In this document: piece by piece, positions 47,136 through 57,043 of the stretch
How positions within the stretch are numbered: the stretch's first letter is position 1
Layout of the letters: the number at the start of each line of letters is the position of its first letter
From: Legionella cincinnatiensis
GTDB lineage: Bacteria > Pseudomonadota > Gammaproteobacteria > Legionellales > Legionellaceae
Assembly: GCF_900452415.1 (NCBI RefSeq)
Contig: NZ_UGNX01000001.1
Span: 1,984,001-2,048,000 of the forward strand
Length of the DNA: 64,000 nt
Reading direction: 5' to 3'
The notes under the pieces: generated by a model
Told to the model about the DNA's origin: nothing
Databases searched by the model: none
The model's input: only the letters and a program-made list of their open reading frames with translations
Program-made: the position numbers and the translations under genes

Positions 47136-48485
47136 ATGGCTAGTAATGAACAAGAACTTCAAGAAAAATTAAAAACCGAATCAAATCTGTCTGATAAAAA
47201 TAGAGTCCTTGTTGAAAAAACATTAGCACAAATGAATTTTTCAAATGCGGCCAAACAATTATTATTGGATCCAAATAGCCCGACAACAGACTTAGATAGC
47301 TTGCAAAGTATTGCCCTAACGCAAGAGCACTTGACACAGGTCAAAAAAAGCCTGGCAGCGATTGTAGATAGTTTACAAGATAATCCCAGCCTTATTTCGC
47401 GGGCCGCTAAATTTTGGGGTGAGATCCCCTTATGGCAAAGAATTTTAGGCGGTGTTGCTATCTCCGGCCCCACATTTCTCGTAGGTGCTGCTGCGCATAT
47501 TGGTTTTTTAGTGACTATTAGCGGTATAAGTGCCTTAGCCTATACCACCAGTGGTATTATTCTTGATGATCATCATTATCACAGTCAAAGCATTGCTCAA
47601 AAATTAAAAGAAGGAATTTTTGGTGTGGCCGAGGTTCTCGAATTAACTATTGGCGCATTAGACTCCATTCGTAAAAAATTAGCTATTGAAGTTGAGCGAT
47701 TTAAAACTGAAAATGATAGGCTTGCTAAAGAGGTTACTCACTTACATGATGAAGTTGAAATGTTGAGTATGCAGGTCGAATGCTTACAAAAGACTGCGGA
47801 TCTGTTGAACAATCAAAAAATAGAGCTTGAAAAAATCGCAATAACATTAAAGCAAGATTTAGGAAAAAATGGCGAGCTCTTTAAAGCAAATCAATTGGAA
47901 CTTGCTAAAGTTAAAGAATTGCACGAAAAAAGCTTATTGCAATTGTCTGAACAAGCTTCTCAGTTATCAGAAGTAAGAAAATCGATGGGAAATGAAGTAG
48001 AAAAGGCAAAAAAAATCGCCTCAACTTTAGAAACAACTGTAAAATTTTTAACCAATACCGGAATTAATGACTCCAAGCAACGACAAGTATTTCAAGAAAA
48101 GCTTGATAAGTTTTTATCAGAAAAAACGAGTGGTTTTGATGAAGTTACTGAACGAATGAGTAATGCTGAAAAAGAGCTTTCACAAGTTAAATCTGAATTA
48201 AAAGCCAGTAACGAACGATATAAAATATTGTTAGACGTCCAAGAAAAGCTAATTTATCGTCTGCAACTTCTTGATCAAAGTGTATACTCAAGTATGAATC
48301 CTCAAAGTATACAAACTCCGTCCCAAAATCCAGAACAAGTAAAAACTGGAGGGTTACTGAGTGTTCTGGGATTTATGTCTAGACCTCTGTGGCCAAGTAG
48401 CGTGCCTAAAATTGACCAAAAAGATCAAGAAATAAGCGAAAATAAAGAGCCTAGTGAAGGAATAAAATTAACCCAATCTCTATAA
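47136..48485 (+). CDS. Coiled-coil protein with membrane hairpin (effector candidate)
   Basis: About 449 residues from ATG 47136, with GGGAG just upstream; GTG 47130 is an alternative. N-terminal about 95 residues are soluble helices; two hydrophobic helices follow (ILGGVAISGPTFLVGAAAHI and LVTISGISALAYTTSGIIL, about 108-150); then a long heptad-rich coiled coil from about 170 to 390 (ERFKTENDRLAKEVTHLHDE); then a Pro/Ser/Gln-rich tail. Membrane hairpin plus long coiled coil without a signal peptide resembles LegC-type Legionella effectors that tether or fuse host vesicles. No enzyme motif. It follows the phosphatase-like gene on the same strand after 137 bases. Confidence 0.7.
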   Translation: MASNEQELQEKLKTESNLSDKNRVLVEKTLAQMNFSNAAKQLLLDPNSPTTDLDSLQSIALTQEHLTQVKKSLAAIVDSLQDNPSLISRAAKFWGEIPLWQRILGGVAISGPTFLVGAAAHIGFLVTISGISALAYTTSGIILDDHHYHSQSIAQKLKEGIFGVAEVLELTIGALDSIRKKLAIEVERFKTENDRLAKEVTHLHDEVEMLSMQVECLQKTADLLNNQKIELEKIAITLKQDLGKNGELFKANQLELAKVKELHEKSLLQLSEQASQLSEVRKSMGNEVEKAKKIASTLETTVKFLTNTGINDSKQRQVFQEKLDKFLSEKTSGFDEVTERMSNAEKELSQVKSELKASNERYKILLDVQEKLIYRLQLLDQSVYSSMNPQSIQTPSQNPEQVKTGGLLSVLGFMSRPLWPSSVPKIDQKDQEISENKEPSEGIKLTQSL

Positions 48486-48696
48486 AATTTTAGGGGCAGT
48501 TCTGCTCTCAGATACTCCGCCAACGTAAGTGGAGCAGAATAACCTCTTTAATATCTTGGTGCAATTTCTCCGAATTTTAAATAGGAAGGAGAAAAATCAA
48601 TACAATTACGAGTTACTCTCTTTCAAAGGCACCAAACACATTGTGAACCATCTTAATTTAAGTTATTGTGTATCCTTTAGTTTTAAATCTAAGACC

Positions 48697-49920
48697 ATGA
48701 AAAGCATATATAAAAAGCTCATAACTAGAATAACAAATAGCCAAAAAACAATGGTAGAACAACTCCATCAGTTTTGTGAGATCAATTCTAGTACATCCAA
48801 TTTACCGGGATTGGCACAAATGAGTGATGCTTTACATACTGCATATAAGCCAATCGCAGATACAATTCAAATACAAAAACTTCCTCCAATCTCCCTTATT
48901 GATATGTCAGGCAATACCCAAGTACAAATCAGCGGTGATGCGTTATTGATTAGAAAAAGACCTCACTTAAAAAGGCGAGTATTACTCAGTGGGCATATGG
49001 ACACAGTTTATTCTCCAGAAAGTCCCTTCCAGAAATTAACTTATATAAATGATAATTGCATTAATGGGCCAGGTGTAGCCGACATGAAAGGAGGACTTAT
49101 TGTCATGTTGCATGCCCTATCTGCTTTTGAACAAGATGAGGATGCACTAAAGCTCGGTTGGGATGTACTGATCAATGCAGATGAAGAAATTGGATCTCCC
49201 GCATCAAGTATGCTTTTTGATGAGTTAGCTGCACACTATCAGGCAGCACTAGTTTATGAACCAGCAATGACTGAAAAAGGCACTTTGGCCAAAAATCGCA
49301 AAGGAAGCGGTAAGTTAACTCTTATTGCTACAGGAAAATCAGCGCATGCAGGTCGTGATTTTTCGGAAGGACGTAATGCAATTTGTTATTTGGCTGAAGC
49401 AGTATGTGCCATTAATGTACTTAATGGAAAACGTGATGGAGTAACCATTAATATCGGTAAAATTGCAGGAGGCCAAGCACTTAATGTTGTTCCTGATAAA
49501 GCCGTGGCACAGCTTGATATACGTATTAATCTGCCTGAAGATGAGTTTTGGGTACGAACTGAGTTCGATAAAATCATTCAGCAACTCAAACGCCCAGATT
49601 ATTCTTTGAGTCTATACGGCGATTTTGGTAGACCAGTGAAACGTATAAATTCTGGTACGGAACGCTTATTTCATCGCATTCAGCATATAGGAAAAGAGCT
49701 AGGCATTTCTATAGATTGGAAAGATAGTGGTGGCTGTTGTGATGGTAACAATATAGCAAAACACGGAATACCTGTTTTAGACTCACTCGGAGTTAGAGGA
49801 GGTAAGATTCATAGTGAAGAAGAATATATATTATTAGACAGCTTGCCAGAACGTACTGCATTGAGTACGTTACTTTTACTGGATTTAGCACAAGGTGGTT
49901 TAGAGGACCTAACAAAATGA
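48697..49920 (+). CDS. M20-family zinc hydrolase of the ast operon
   Basis: About 407 residues from ATG 48697 (an upstream ATG at 48529 would add 56 residues with no family match). Metal-binding residues of the M20 dipeptidase/deacylase family are complete: SGHMDTVY, GPGVADMKGG, DEEIGSPAS (catalytic and metal Glu), a metal Glu/Asp in VYEPAM and the final His in GGKIHSEEEY. Closest pattern is glutamate carboxypeptidase / CPG2. It overlaps astA by four bases (ATGA), so it is part of the arginine succinyltransferase operon, which here shows no astE. By context it may release succinate from N-succinylglutamate in place of AstE; that is inference. Confidence 0.88.
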   Translation: MKSIYKKLITRITNSQKTMVEQLHQFCEINSSTSNLPGLAQMSDALHTAYKPIADTIQIQKLPPISLIDMSGNTQVQISGDALLIRKRPHLKRRVLLSGHMDTVYSPESPFQKLTYINDNCINGPGVADMKGGLIVMLHALSAFEQDEDALKLGWDVLINADEEIGSPASSMLFDELAAHYQAALVYEPAMTEKGTLAKNRKGSGKLTLIATGKSAHAGRDFSEGRNAICYLAEAVCAINVLNGKRDGVTINIGKIAGGQALNVVPDKAVAQLDIRINLPEDEFWVRTEFDKIIQQLKRPDYSLSLYGDFGRPVKRINSGTERLFHRIQHIGKELGISIDWKDSGGCCDGNNIAKHGIPVLDSLGVRGGKIHSEEEYILLDSLPERTALSTLLLLDLAQGGLEDLTK

Positions 49921-50948
49921 TACTATTTCGAAGCGCTTGTGACAATGATTTAGATGCAATTCACCATTTGGCTGAAGAAAGTGGAATTGGAATCACTACG
50001 CTTTCCAAAGAGAAAGAAATATTGCAAAAACGTTTGTCTTGGGCTACTGATTCTTTCAAAAAAGAGATCCAACAGCCCCATAATGAATATTATTTATTTG
50101 TATTGGAAAACGAAAATGCAGAAATAGTAGGGGTTTCAGGCATTGAATCGCGTACTGGGCATGATACACCTTTTTATTCCTATAAAATTTCCAAACGTAC
50201 ACGTGTTTGTCGCTCATTAAATATTAGAAGTGATTACGAAGTTTTGAGTTTGGTTAATGATAATCAAGGAAGAAGCGAAATTTGTACTTTATTTTTAGAG
50301 CCTCAGTACAGAAAGAAACATTATGGTCTATTACTTTCTAAAGCTCGTTTTTTATTTATGGCTCAACATACTAAACGCTTTGCTTCTACAGTAATTGCTG
50401 ACATGCGTGGCATTTCTGATAAAAATGGTATCTCGCCTTTTTGGGAAAACGTAGGTAGGCATTTTTTTCATATGTCTTATGCTGAAGCAGATCGTCTCAC
50501 CATAGCAACGGATAAACAATTTATAGCAGATTTGATGCCGCGAAATCCTATATACGTTAAATTGCTCTCGCCCGAAGCTCAGTCAGTCATTGGTCAACCC
50601 CACCCTTCCACTGCTGCCGCCATGAATATCTTGTTAAAAGAAGGATTTAGATATAACAAATACGTAGATATTTTTGATGGTGGTCCTACTCTTGAAGTAC
50701 CCATCTCAGAAATAAAAACTATAGAATTAAGCCGCATTGTAACGATTAAAAGTATTAGCGATGAAGTGAGCAGCGCTGATTATTTATTGTCTAATGCTCA
50801 ATTAGATTTTCGCGCAACCATTAATAGTGCTCTAGTCAATAATGAAAATAATACTTGTATTATTAGTAAAAAAACTGCTGAATTATTAAAGGTAACATGT
50901 GAAGATCAGTTACGCATAGCTCCTTTACAATTTGATCATGAGGAATAG
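49917..50948 (+). CDS. astA: Arginine N-succinyltransferase
   Basis: First enzyme of the AST pathway, joining succinyl-CoA to the alpha-amino group of arginine. 343 residues of the AstA/AruF family with GNAT-like fold: [60 protein letters not shown] and [18 protein letters not shown] are all family signatures. The ATG overlaps the end of the M20 hydrolase gene (ATGA) and its stop is next to the astD start, so translation is coupled. Length is normal. Confidence 0.96.
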   Translation: MILFRSACDNDLDAIHHLAEESGIGITTLSKEKEILQKRLSWATDSFKKEIQQPHNEYYLFVLENENAEIVGVSGIESRTGHDTPFYSYKISKRTRVCRSLNIRSDYEVLSLVNDNQGRSEICTLFLEPQYRKKHYGLLLSKARFLFMAQHTKRFASTVIADMRGISDKNGISPFWENVGRHFFHMSYAEADRLTIATDKQFIADLMPRNPIYVKLLSPEAQSVIGQPHPSTAAAMNILLKEGFRYNKYVDIFDGGPTLEVPISEIKTIELSRIVTIKSISDEVSSADYLLSNAQLDFRATINSALVNNENNTCIISKKTAELLKVTCEDQLRIAPLQFDHEE

Positions 50949-50949
50949 G

Positions 50950-52437
50950 ATGTCTAAAACATCAATGATGCAAGGCAAAGGTCAATACATCAATGGACAC
51001 TGGATAAGAGGTAGTGGAACTTCCTTAGAGTCTATCAATCCAAGTTATGGAACCTTGTTTTGGCAAGGCATGGGCGCTACTGAACAAGAAATTTCTGCAG
51101 CGTGTCATGCTGCACATCAAGCACTATTCTCTTGGTCTACTCTTGATTTTGAGCAACGAGCAAATTACACTCAAAAATTTGCGCAACAAGTTGAAAAAAA
51201 TCGCGATCAATTAGCTTACTTAATTGCTTTGGAAACAGGAAAACCATTATGGGAGGCTCACACTGAAGTTTCTGCAGTCATAGGAAAAATTAATTTATCC
51301 ATTCAAGCCTATCATGAACGAACAGGAGAAAAAACAAGCAAAACGCCTGAGGCAACCGCTTGTCTTCGTTTTAAACCCCATGGTGTTGTGGCAGTTCTAG
51401 GTGCATTTAATTTTCCGGCCCATCTTAGCAATGGACATATAGTTCCTGCTCTATTAGCGGGCAACACCATTCTTTATAAACCAAGTGAATTCACACCTGC
51501 TGTTGCCGAATTTATCATGCAATGTTGGCATGATAGTGGACTACCTCCCGGCGTCATTAACTGTTTACAAGGGGATGCAGCTTGTGGAACTATATTGTTG
51601 TCCCAAGACATTCAAGGAGTCTATTTCACAGGAAGTTATCAAACTGGTTTAAAAATACATCAACAATTTAGCAGTAAACCAGAGGTCATTTTAGCACTTG
51701 AAATGGGAGGAAATAATCCTTTAGTGATTGATAAAGTCAATGATCTTACTGCTGCAGTCTATCATACTTTACTGTCGACTTTAATTACTTCCGGTCAACG
51801 ATGTACTTGTGCACGTCGAGTCATCATACCTGATTCAGTTCAAGGTGATGCGTTTTTAAAGCATTTTAAAAAGGCATGTGAATCCATCAAAATAGGACCA
51901 TTTGATCAACATCCAGAACCATTCATGGGTTCCATCATTGGTCATAAACAAGCATTAAAACACTTACAAACGCAACAAAAGCTTATTGAATCAGGGGGTA
52001 AATCATTATTGCCTATGTCATTACTTGCTGAAAATACGGGCTTACTTTCACCTGGTATTATTGATATGACTCATTATCCTAATCCCCCTGATGAAGAAAT
52101 TTTTGCACCTTTGGTACAGATCTATCGCTACAGTCATTTTGAACATGCAATAGAACTTGCCAATCAAACACGTTACGGCCTAGCAGCAGGATTATTAAGT
52201 GATGATGAACACCATTATCACCAATTTTATCAAGAAATACGCGCTGGATTAATTAATTGGAATAGACCAACAACAGGAGCACCAAGCAGCCTTCCTTTTG
52301 GTGGGGTTGGTTTAAGTGGCAATCATCGTCCCAGTGCTTATTTTGCAGCTGATTATTGCTCCTATCCAATAGCGAGCATGGAACAAACTCATGTAACAAA
52401 GCCAACCCAGATTTTACCTGGCATTGTATTAGAATAA
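50950..52437 (+). CDS. astD: N-succinylglutamate 5-semialdehyde dehydrogenase
   Basis: Oxidises succinylglutamate semialdehyde to succinylglutamate with NAD+, the fourth AST step. About 495 residues; start chosen at ATG 50950 because GAGGAATAGG is just upstream. Aldehyde dehydrogenase motifs: [29 protein letters not shown], the catalytic Glu in [12 protein letters not shown] and Cys in [11 protein letters not shown]. The C-terminal [17 protein letters not shown] is typical of AstD. It is one base from the astA stop. It requires an AstC-type transaminase, not present in this operon. Confidence 0.95.
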   Translation: MSKTSMMQGKGQYINGHWIRGSGTSLESINPSYGTLFWQGMGATEQEISAACHAAHQALFSWSTLDFEQRANYTQKFAQQVEKNRDQLAYLIALETGKPLWEAHTEVSAVIGKINLSIQAYHERTGEKTSKTPEATACLRFKPHGVVAVLGAFNFPAHLSNGHIVPALLAGNTILYKPSEFTPAVAEFIMQCWHDSGLPPGVINCLQGDAACGTILLSQDIQGVYFTGSYQTGLKIHQQFSSKPEVILALEMGGNNPLVIDKVNDLTAAVYHTLLSTLITSGQRCTCARRVIIPDSVQGDAFLKHFKKACESIKIGPFDQHPEPFMGSIIGHKQALKHLQTQQKLIESGGKSLLPMSLLAENTGLLSPGIIDMTHYPNPPDEEIFAPLVQIYRYSHFEHAIELANQTRYGLAAGLLSDDEHHYHQFYQEIRAGLINWNRPTTGAPSSLPFGGVGLSGNHRPSAYFAADYCSYPIASMEQTHVTKPTQILPGIVLE

Positions 52438-52499
52438 AAAATTATTGATTCTCTTAATATACTACGTAAAGAGAAAAAACGGAACATGGACTATTAAAA

Positions 52500-53852
52500 A
52501 TGAATGCTTATGAATTAAACTTGGACGGCTTAGTTGGCCCTACTCACAATTATGCAGGTCTTTCAACAGGGAATATCGCCTCTACTTCTAATGCATTAAG
52601 TGTCTCCAATCCACAAGCTGCAGCGCTTCAAGGATTACAAAAAATGCGCTTGCTTCATGAAATGGGTCTAAAACAAGGTTTGCTGCCACCTCATCAACGT
52701 CCTAATCTTGAATTACTTCATCAATTAGGTTTTAACGGCACTCCACGTGAGCAAATTAATAAGGCGTATAAAACAGCTCCAGAGCTTTTAAGTGCATGTT
52801 ATTCTGCTTCAAGCATGTGGACTGCTAATGCAGCTACAGTTTCTCCCAGTATAGATACCCAAGATAATAAGCTTCATTTTACAGTAGCAAATCTTATATG
52901 CAATTTACACCGCCATCATGAAGCTGATTTCTCAAAAAAGATTCTAGAGATTATTTTTTCTAATGCTCACTATTTTTATCATCATCCGATTTTACCACGC
53001 TCCTTGATTACAGGAGATGAAGGTGCCGCCAATCACAATCGTCTCTGCCAAAGCTATGGGACACCAGGAACGCACCTCTTTGTTTATGGAAAAAAAGCTT
53101 TAGGAGTAAATAATATTGGACCAAGCAAATATCCTGCACGACAAACTAAAGAAGCAACTGAAGCTATAGCTCGCCAGCATCAACTCATGCCTCATCAAAT
53201 TGTCTTCGCTCGCCAAAATCCAGATGCAATTGATCTTGGTGTTTTTCACAATGATGTGATTTCAGTAGCCAATGAATCAGTTTTTCTTGTCCATGAACAA
53301 GCGTTTGCGGAGCAAGGCGCTGTATTAAATGAGTTACGTGAAAAAACCACCTTTCCAGTAACAATTATTGAAATCTCTCCGGATGAACTTAGCATTCGTG
53401 ATGCTGTTGAAACTTATTTGTTTAACTCACAAATAATTAGTTTAAGCGAAAAAAACTCTATGGCGCTCCTTGCTCCTTATGAGTGTCAAACTAATCTTCG
53501 TGCTCATGCCTGTATTGAAAGAATACTCTCTGAGAGCAGCAATCCCATCAACTCCGTTCATTTTCTTGATCTCAAGCAAAGCATGAGAAATGGTGGTGGC
53601 CCAGCTTGTCTTCGATTACGCGTTCCTATAAATCAAGAAGAACTTCAAGCCATGCATCAAGGAGTTTTAATGAATCATGAACTATTAAATATTCTTGAAA
53701 AATGGGTAATAAAGCATTATCGCACCGAATTAACCGCAAACGATTTAGCTGATCCTAATCTGGTCAATGAAGTCTTTTATGCTTTAGATGAATTAACACA
53801 AATCCTAAAATTGGGTTCAATCTACCCCTTTCAATTAGAAAAGATACGCTAA
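52500..53852 (+). CDS. astB: N-succinylarginine dihydrolase
   Basis: Second AST enzyme; splits N-succinylarginine into succinylornithine, CO2 and two ammonia. 450 residues with AstB signatures: [20 protein letters not shown] at the start, [32 protein letters not shown] (catalytic His region), and [16 protein letters not shown] with the catalytic Cys at the end. The gap to astD is 62 bases, but orientation and function keep it in the operon. Normal length, no anomaly. The next gene begins one base after its stop. Confidence 0.97.
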   Translation: MNAYELNLDGLVGPTHNYAGLSTGNIASTSNALSVSNPQAAALQGLQKMRLLHEMGLKQGLLPPHQRPNLELLHQLGFNGTPREQINKAYKTAPELLSACYSASSMWTANAATVSPSIDTQDNKLHFTVANLICNLHRHHEADFSKKILEIIFSNAHYFYHHPILPRSLITGDEGAANHNRLCQSYGTPGTHLFVYGKKALGVNNIGPSKYPARQTKEATEAIARQHQLMPHQIVFARQNPDAIDLGVFHNDVISVANESVFLVHEQAFAEQGAVLNELREKTTFPVTIIEISPDELSIRDAVETYLFNSQIISLSEKNSMALLAPYECQTNLRAHACIERILSESSNPINSVHFLDLKQSMRNGGGPACLRLRVPINQEELQAMHQGVLMNHELLNILEKWVIKHYRTELTANDLADPNLVNEVFYALDELTQILKLGSIYPFQLEKIR

Positions 53853-53853
53853 A

Positions 53854-54570
53854 ATGTGGCAAACAAAGATGGGGACTTGCATTTACACCTCTCCTTCTGG
53901 CTATAAAGTATATCAAAATTTATTTTATCGATGGTTAACTTTGGGAAGTGATGCATTACAGACTGTAATCAATAGACGCGAGCCTCATAGACCTATTTTA
54001 TATTACCTTCCTGCCCTAACCTTGATGGCTCGCACCTATCCTGGAAGCATTTGTCTTTTAGGACTTGGAGGTGCAGGAATTCCATTGATGTTAAGCGAGA
54101 GACCGTTGATTGCTGTAGATAATAGTGAGGAAGTTATTGAGATTGCAAAACGTTTTTTTATGACAGATAACTTAAAACACTTAAGCATTATCCATGAAAA
54201 TGCTAGGGACTACGTACAAAATTGCAAAACAACCTTTTCACATTTGATTGTTGATTTGTACAACGCGAATCATTTCCCTCCCGAATGTGCCGATGAAGCA
54301 TTTTTTAGTTCCTGCAAAAAAATAATCACCGAAAATGGTTTTTTTGCAATTAATTTAGCTAATTTAAAAGAACAATATCCTCTTTTTCAGCTGCTAAAAA
54401 AACAGTTTAAAAACACCTTTATTGTACCCATAAGAAATAGTGCTAATATGGTCATTTATGCAGTAAAAAACGGCATCATGGAATCGTTTATCCATAAAAT
54501 GGAACAAACAGCAGCATTTAAACGAATCATTTGGGTCGAGTCCTGGGGTTATGTAGGGGATTATAAATAA
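53854..54570 (+). CDS. Spermidine-synthase-like SAM-fold protein
   Basis: 238 residues of the Rossmann methyltransferase / polyamine synthase fold: ICLLGLGGAGIPLML (cofactor loop), PLIAVDNSEEVIEIAKRFF (acidic ribose-binding end of strand 2), IIHENARDYVQ (motif with Asp), and HLIVDLYN (strand 4). It resembles short spermidine-synthase-like proteins without the aminopropyl-acceptor domain. It starts one base after astB, suggesting it belongs to the ast operon, whose substrates (ornithine, arginine) are polyamine precursors; a link is plausible but unproven. It ends 5 bases from the convergent gene. Confidence 0.75.
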   Translation: MWQTKMGTCIYTSPSGYKVYQNLFYRWLTLGSDALQTVINRREPHRPILYYLPALTLMARTYPGSICLLGLGGAGIPLMLSERPLIAVDNSEEVIEIAKRFFMTDNLKHLSIIHENARDYVQNCKTTFSHLIVDLYNANHFPPECADEAFFSSCKKIITENGFFAINLANLKEQYPLFQLLKKQFKNTFIVPIRNSANMVIYAVKNGIMESFIHKMEQTAAFKRIIWVESWGYVGDYK

Positions 54571-54575
54571 CAGCT

Positions 54576-55580
54576 TTACTTCATGCCGGGACTGCTAACA
54601 TTAAGACAATCCTCGACAGTCTTTAATTGACTCGCTCTTAGATCTTTTACGGTGTTTTTGTAACGAGAGGCAATAATAATCGCTGGTATTATGCCAATAA
54701 CTGTTGCAGCAAGAGCCACGCATGCTATTTTAGTTGCAGTTGATAAACAGGGTTGCTTATTTACATCATTAGCATATTTCGCATACAACTCTTGTTTTTT
54801 ATCTTCTGGAGACAATTCTGCTTTTATAATAAGTTGCCTCGTTTTTTCCAGTAACTTATGCGGATTATCAGACGCCTTATCCTTTAAAATTGTACCCATT
54901 AATGTTTCAAGATATTGAGCTTTATTTGGGTCTTCTTCTTTATAACGAAAGATAAGGCGATTGAAATTATCAACTGCTTTACTCTGAATTAACTCTGATA
55001 AATTTAATTCACATTCCATATCAGGTTTTTGAACTTTACCAATTAAGTCGGGGGCAAAACTTGCACTACCAATTTGGCCATCAAACATCACACAGCACGA
55101 CTCAGAAGGATCTGCATGATAAATTGTTTGGATTTTTTTTTCATTTTTAAACGCTCTATTTTGCAAAACTCTTTCAAATTCCCTATCTGATTCACCTGTA
55201 GAACTATAACCTGGATAATGAGCTAGCTCCAGATTGCCGTTAAATCCTTGCTCTGTACAATGACTAATAAAGCCTTCTAATTTATTTTTGTCTAATCCAC
55301 CTACAAAATGTTGCATCGCCATCTTCGTAATATTACCATCAACATCTCGTTGAACCATTGTTAGGGCATGACACGCAGACATCCCTGCCGTATATATTCC
55401 TGCATACCGAGTCGAGTTATCAATAATTACACAATCTTCCTGATATTTAGGATCTGTATCACCCGAATAAGTTGCCCATTTTAGACAAAGATTTCCCTCC
55501 ATATCTAAAACAGGAACATTCTTATTGTAAAACTCTGCCTGAGGCTTTACTCCCTCTTGTGAGTTAACAAATTTTGGCAT
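54576..55580 (-). CDS. Effector candidate with Cys-His deamidase-like motif and membrane anchor
   Basis: About 334 residues from ATG 55580 (GGAG six bases upstream; GTG 55592 is a weaker alternative). N-terminal domain about 20-180 with a suggestive segment IYTAGMSACHALTMVQRDVD then ITKMAMQHFVGG: a Cys followed 21 residues later by a strand-borne His, the arrangement of CheD/CNF1/BLF1-type glutamine deamidases and some thiol peptidases. The second half is helical (EDPNKAQYLETLMGTILKD) and ends in a membrane segment about 290-312 (ACVALAATVIGIIPAIIIAS) with a basic tail. No signal peptide. This looks like a Dot/Icm substrate; enzyme class is a guess. Confidence 0.55.
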   Translation of the reverse strand: MPKFVNSQEGVKPQAEFYNKNVPVLDMEGNLCLKWATYSGDTDPKYQEDCVIIDNSTRYAGIYTAGMSACHALTMVQRDVDGNITKMAMQHFVGGLDKNKLEGFISHCTEQGFNGNLELAHYPGYSSTGESDREFERVLQNRAFKNEKKIQTIYHADPSESCCVMFDGQIGSASFAPDLIGKVQKPDMECELNLSELIQSKAVDNFNRLIFRYKEEDPNKAQYLETLMGTILKDKASDNPHKLLEKTRQLIIKAELSPEDKKQELYAKYANDVNKQPCLSTATKIACVALAATVIGIIPAIIIASRYKNTVKDLRASQLKTVEDCLNVSSPGMK

Positions 55581-55905
55581 CACCCTCTCCACTTATCATC
55601 TTTAATAATATAAATATCGCATCTGGAGATGATGAGAAGATTAGGGTCTCTCATCACAGTTTGCATAGCCTTTACGCATATCATTTTATGAGCTCAGTTT
55701 TCAGACTTATTGTCGAGAAAGGACCAAATAGAGCATATAAAAGAAAACGTTAAACAAAAATTAGGAGCAAAGTTTAAATGGAGATCAATATGACAATCAT
55801 TTTCTAATATCGATATTGACAAGAACATCATGAGTCATAATAATGTTTGTTGTATTTTTAACAATCAACCAACTGCAAGGATTGCCGACCCTAACTGGAA
55901 AAAAT
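55581..55905. other. Intergenic stretch upstream of the omptin gene
   Basis: About 325 bases between divergent genes. No open frame, repeat or fold that I can support; A/T-rich DNA near 55730-55850 is the likely omptin promoter region. An ATG at 55843 is in frame with the omptin but adds 21 residues before its signal peptide. Confidence 0.4.
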
Positions 55906-56832
55906 ATGAATAATAAAATAGTTATGTTGGCTCTAATATCTTCGTCTATTATTTTTTCTCATGACTCTAATGCGGCTGATTACCGTATTAAGGGCTTGTC
56001 AGCGAGCACTTCTTTGGGGGTTTTATCAGGTAAAGCTGAGGAATATGTTTATTATCCAAACACAGATAAGAAATTAAGCCAACTCGATTGGCGCATAAAA
56101 AATGCAGCCATACTTAATGGAGAAATAAATTATAATTTCGTAGATTGGCTTAGCCTTGTTGGCCGGGGCTGGATTACCCTAGCAAAAAATACTGCAGCTA
56201 TGGATGACTATGACTGGCTTAATCCACATCAAAAAAACTGGACGCATTGGTCACACCATGAAAATACAAATCTTAATTATGCCAATGAATTTGATCTGAG
56301 CCTAAGAGCTTGGCTGCTTCAAAAACAAAATTATAAGTTAGGTGTAGCTGCTGGGTACCAAAGAAATTCTTTTAGCTGGCAAGCAAATGGTGGATGTTAT
56401 CAATATGACAATGGGGCACATGTTGGCTGTTTTCCAAGTAATGAACCTGGAATTGGGTACCAACAAAAATTTAGTACGCCTTACGTGGGTCTAGCCAGCA
56501 AATATTCTATCAGCAATTTTGAGTTTAATGCCTTTTTAAAATTTAGTAATTGGGTTTCAGCCCGGGATCATGATGAACATTATGCTCGCAACTTAACATT
56601 CAATGAATATGGAAATAATGCTAAGTATTATGCTGCAACAATAAATTCGGGTTATTTTTTAACAAAAAATGTTAAAACTTTTGTTGAAGCATCCTACAGT
56701 CATTATTCTAATGTGCGAGCTGATAGTGAAATCATAGATAATGATACTGGCCAGCATGTTTATGACGATAACTCATCTGGTTTATCCAATCACAGTTACA
56801 CTGTTGCTCTTGGCCTTCAGTATCTTTTTTAG
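55906..56832 (+). CDS. Omptin-family outer-membrane protease
   Basis: Ten-stranded beta-barrel aspartyl-type protease of the OmpT/Pla/PgtE family, about 308 residues. Start at ATG 55906 gives a proper signal peptide (MNNKIVMLALISSSIIFSHDSNAA). Catalytic positions are kept: MDDYDW near the first loop (OmpT D83/D85 region) and SARDHDEHYAR, equal to the D210/H212 motif DNDEHY. Other matches: LNYANEFDLSLRAWLL, GYQRNSFSWQANGG, SFxx-type CFPSNEPGIGYQQKF, and the last strand YTVALGLQYLF with terminal Phe. L. pneumophila has an omptin called Lpa; this is likely its relative. Cleaves proteins between basic residues, probably host ones; needs rough LPS. Confidence 0.93.
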   Translation: MNNKIVMLALISSSIIFSHDSNAADYRIKGLSASTSLGVLSGKAEEYVYYPNTDKKLSQLDWRIKNAAILNGEINYNFVDWLSLVGRGWITLAKNTAAMDDYDWLNPHQKNWTHWSHHENTNLNYANEFDLSLRAWLLQKQNYKLGVAAGYQRNSFSWQANGGCYQYDNGAHVGCFPSNEPGIGYQQKFSTPYVGLASKYSISNFEFNAFLKFSNWVSARDHDEHYARNLTFNEYGNNAKYYAATINSGYFLTKNVKTFVEASYSHYSNVRADSEIIDNDTGQHVYDDNSSGLSNHSYTVALGLQYLF

Positions 56833-57043
56833 AAAATAAGAGTTTATTGGGCTTTGATGAGTCAATAGTAGCTCAGGTAATCAATGATAAGTTTTCCACT
56901 TTTCAATGATTTTTTCATCTCTATAGGCTATTATTTTAAATTAAGAGTGCTTATTTTAGAATTTTCAACTTTGTAGCTAATAATTTTTCAAGAAAAACAC
57001 CCAATACAATTATTTTATTAGCGAATTATTGGGGGCAAATAGA

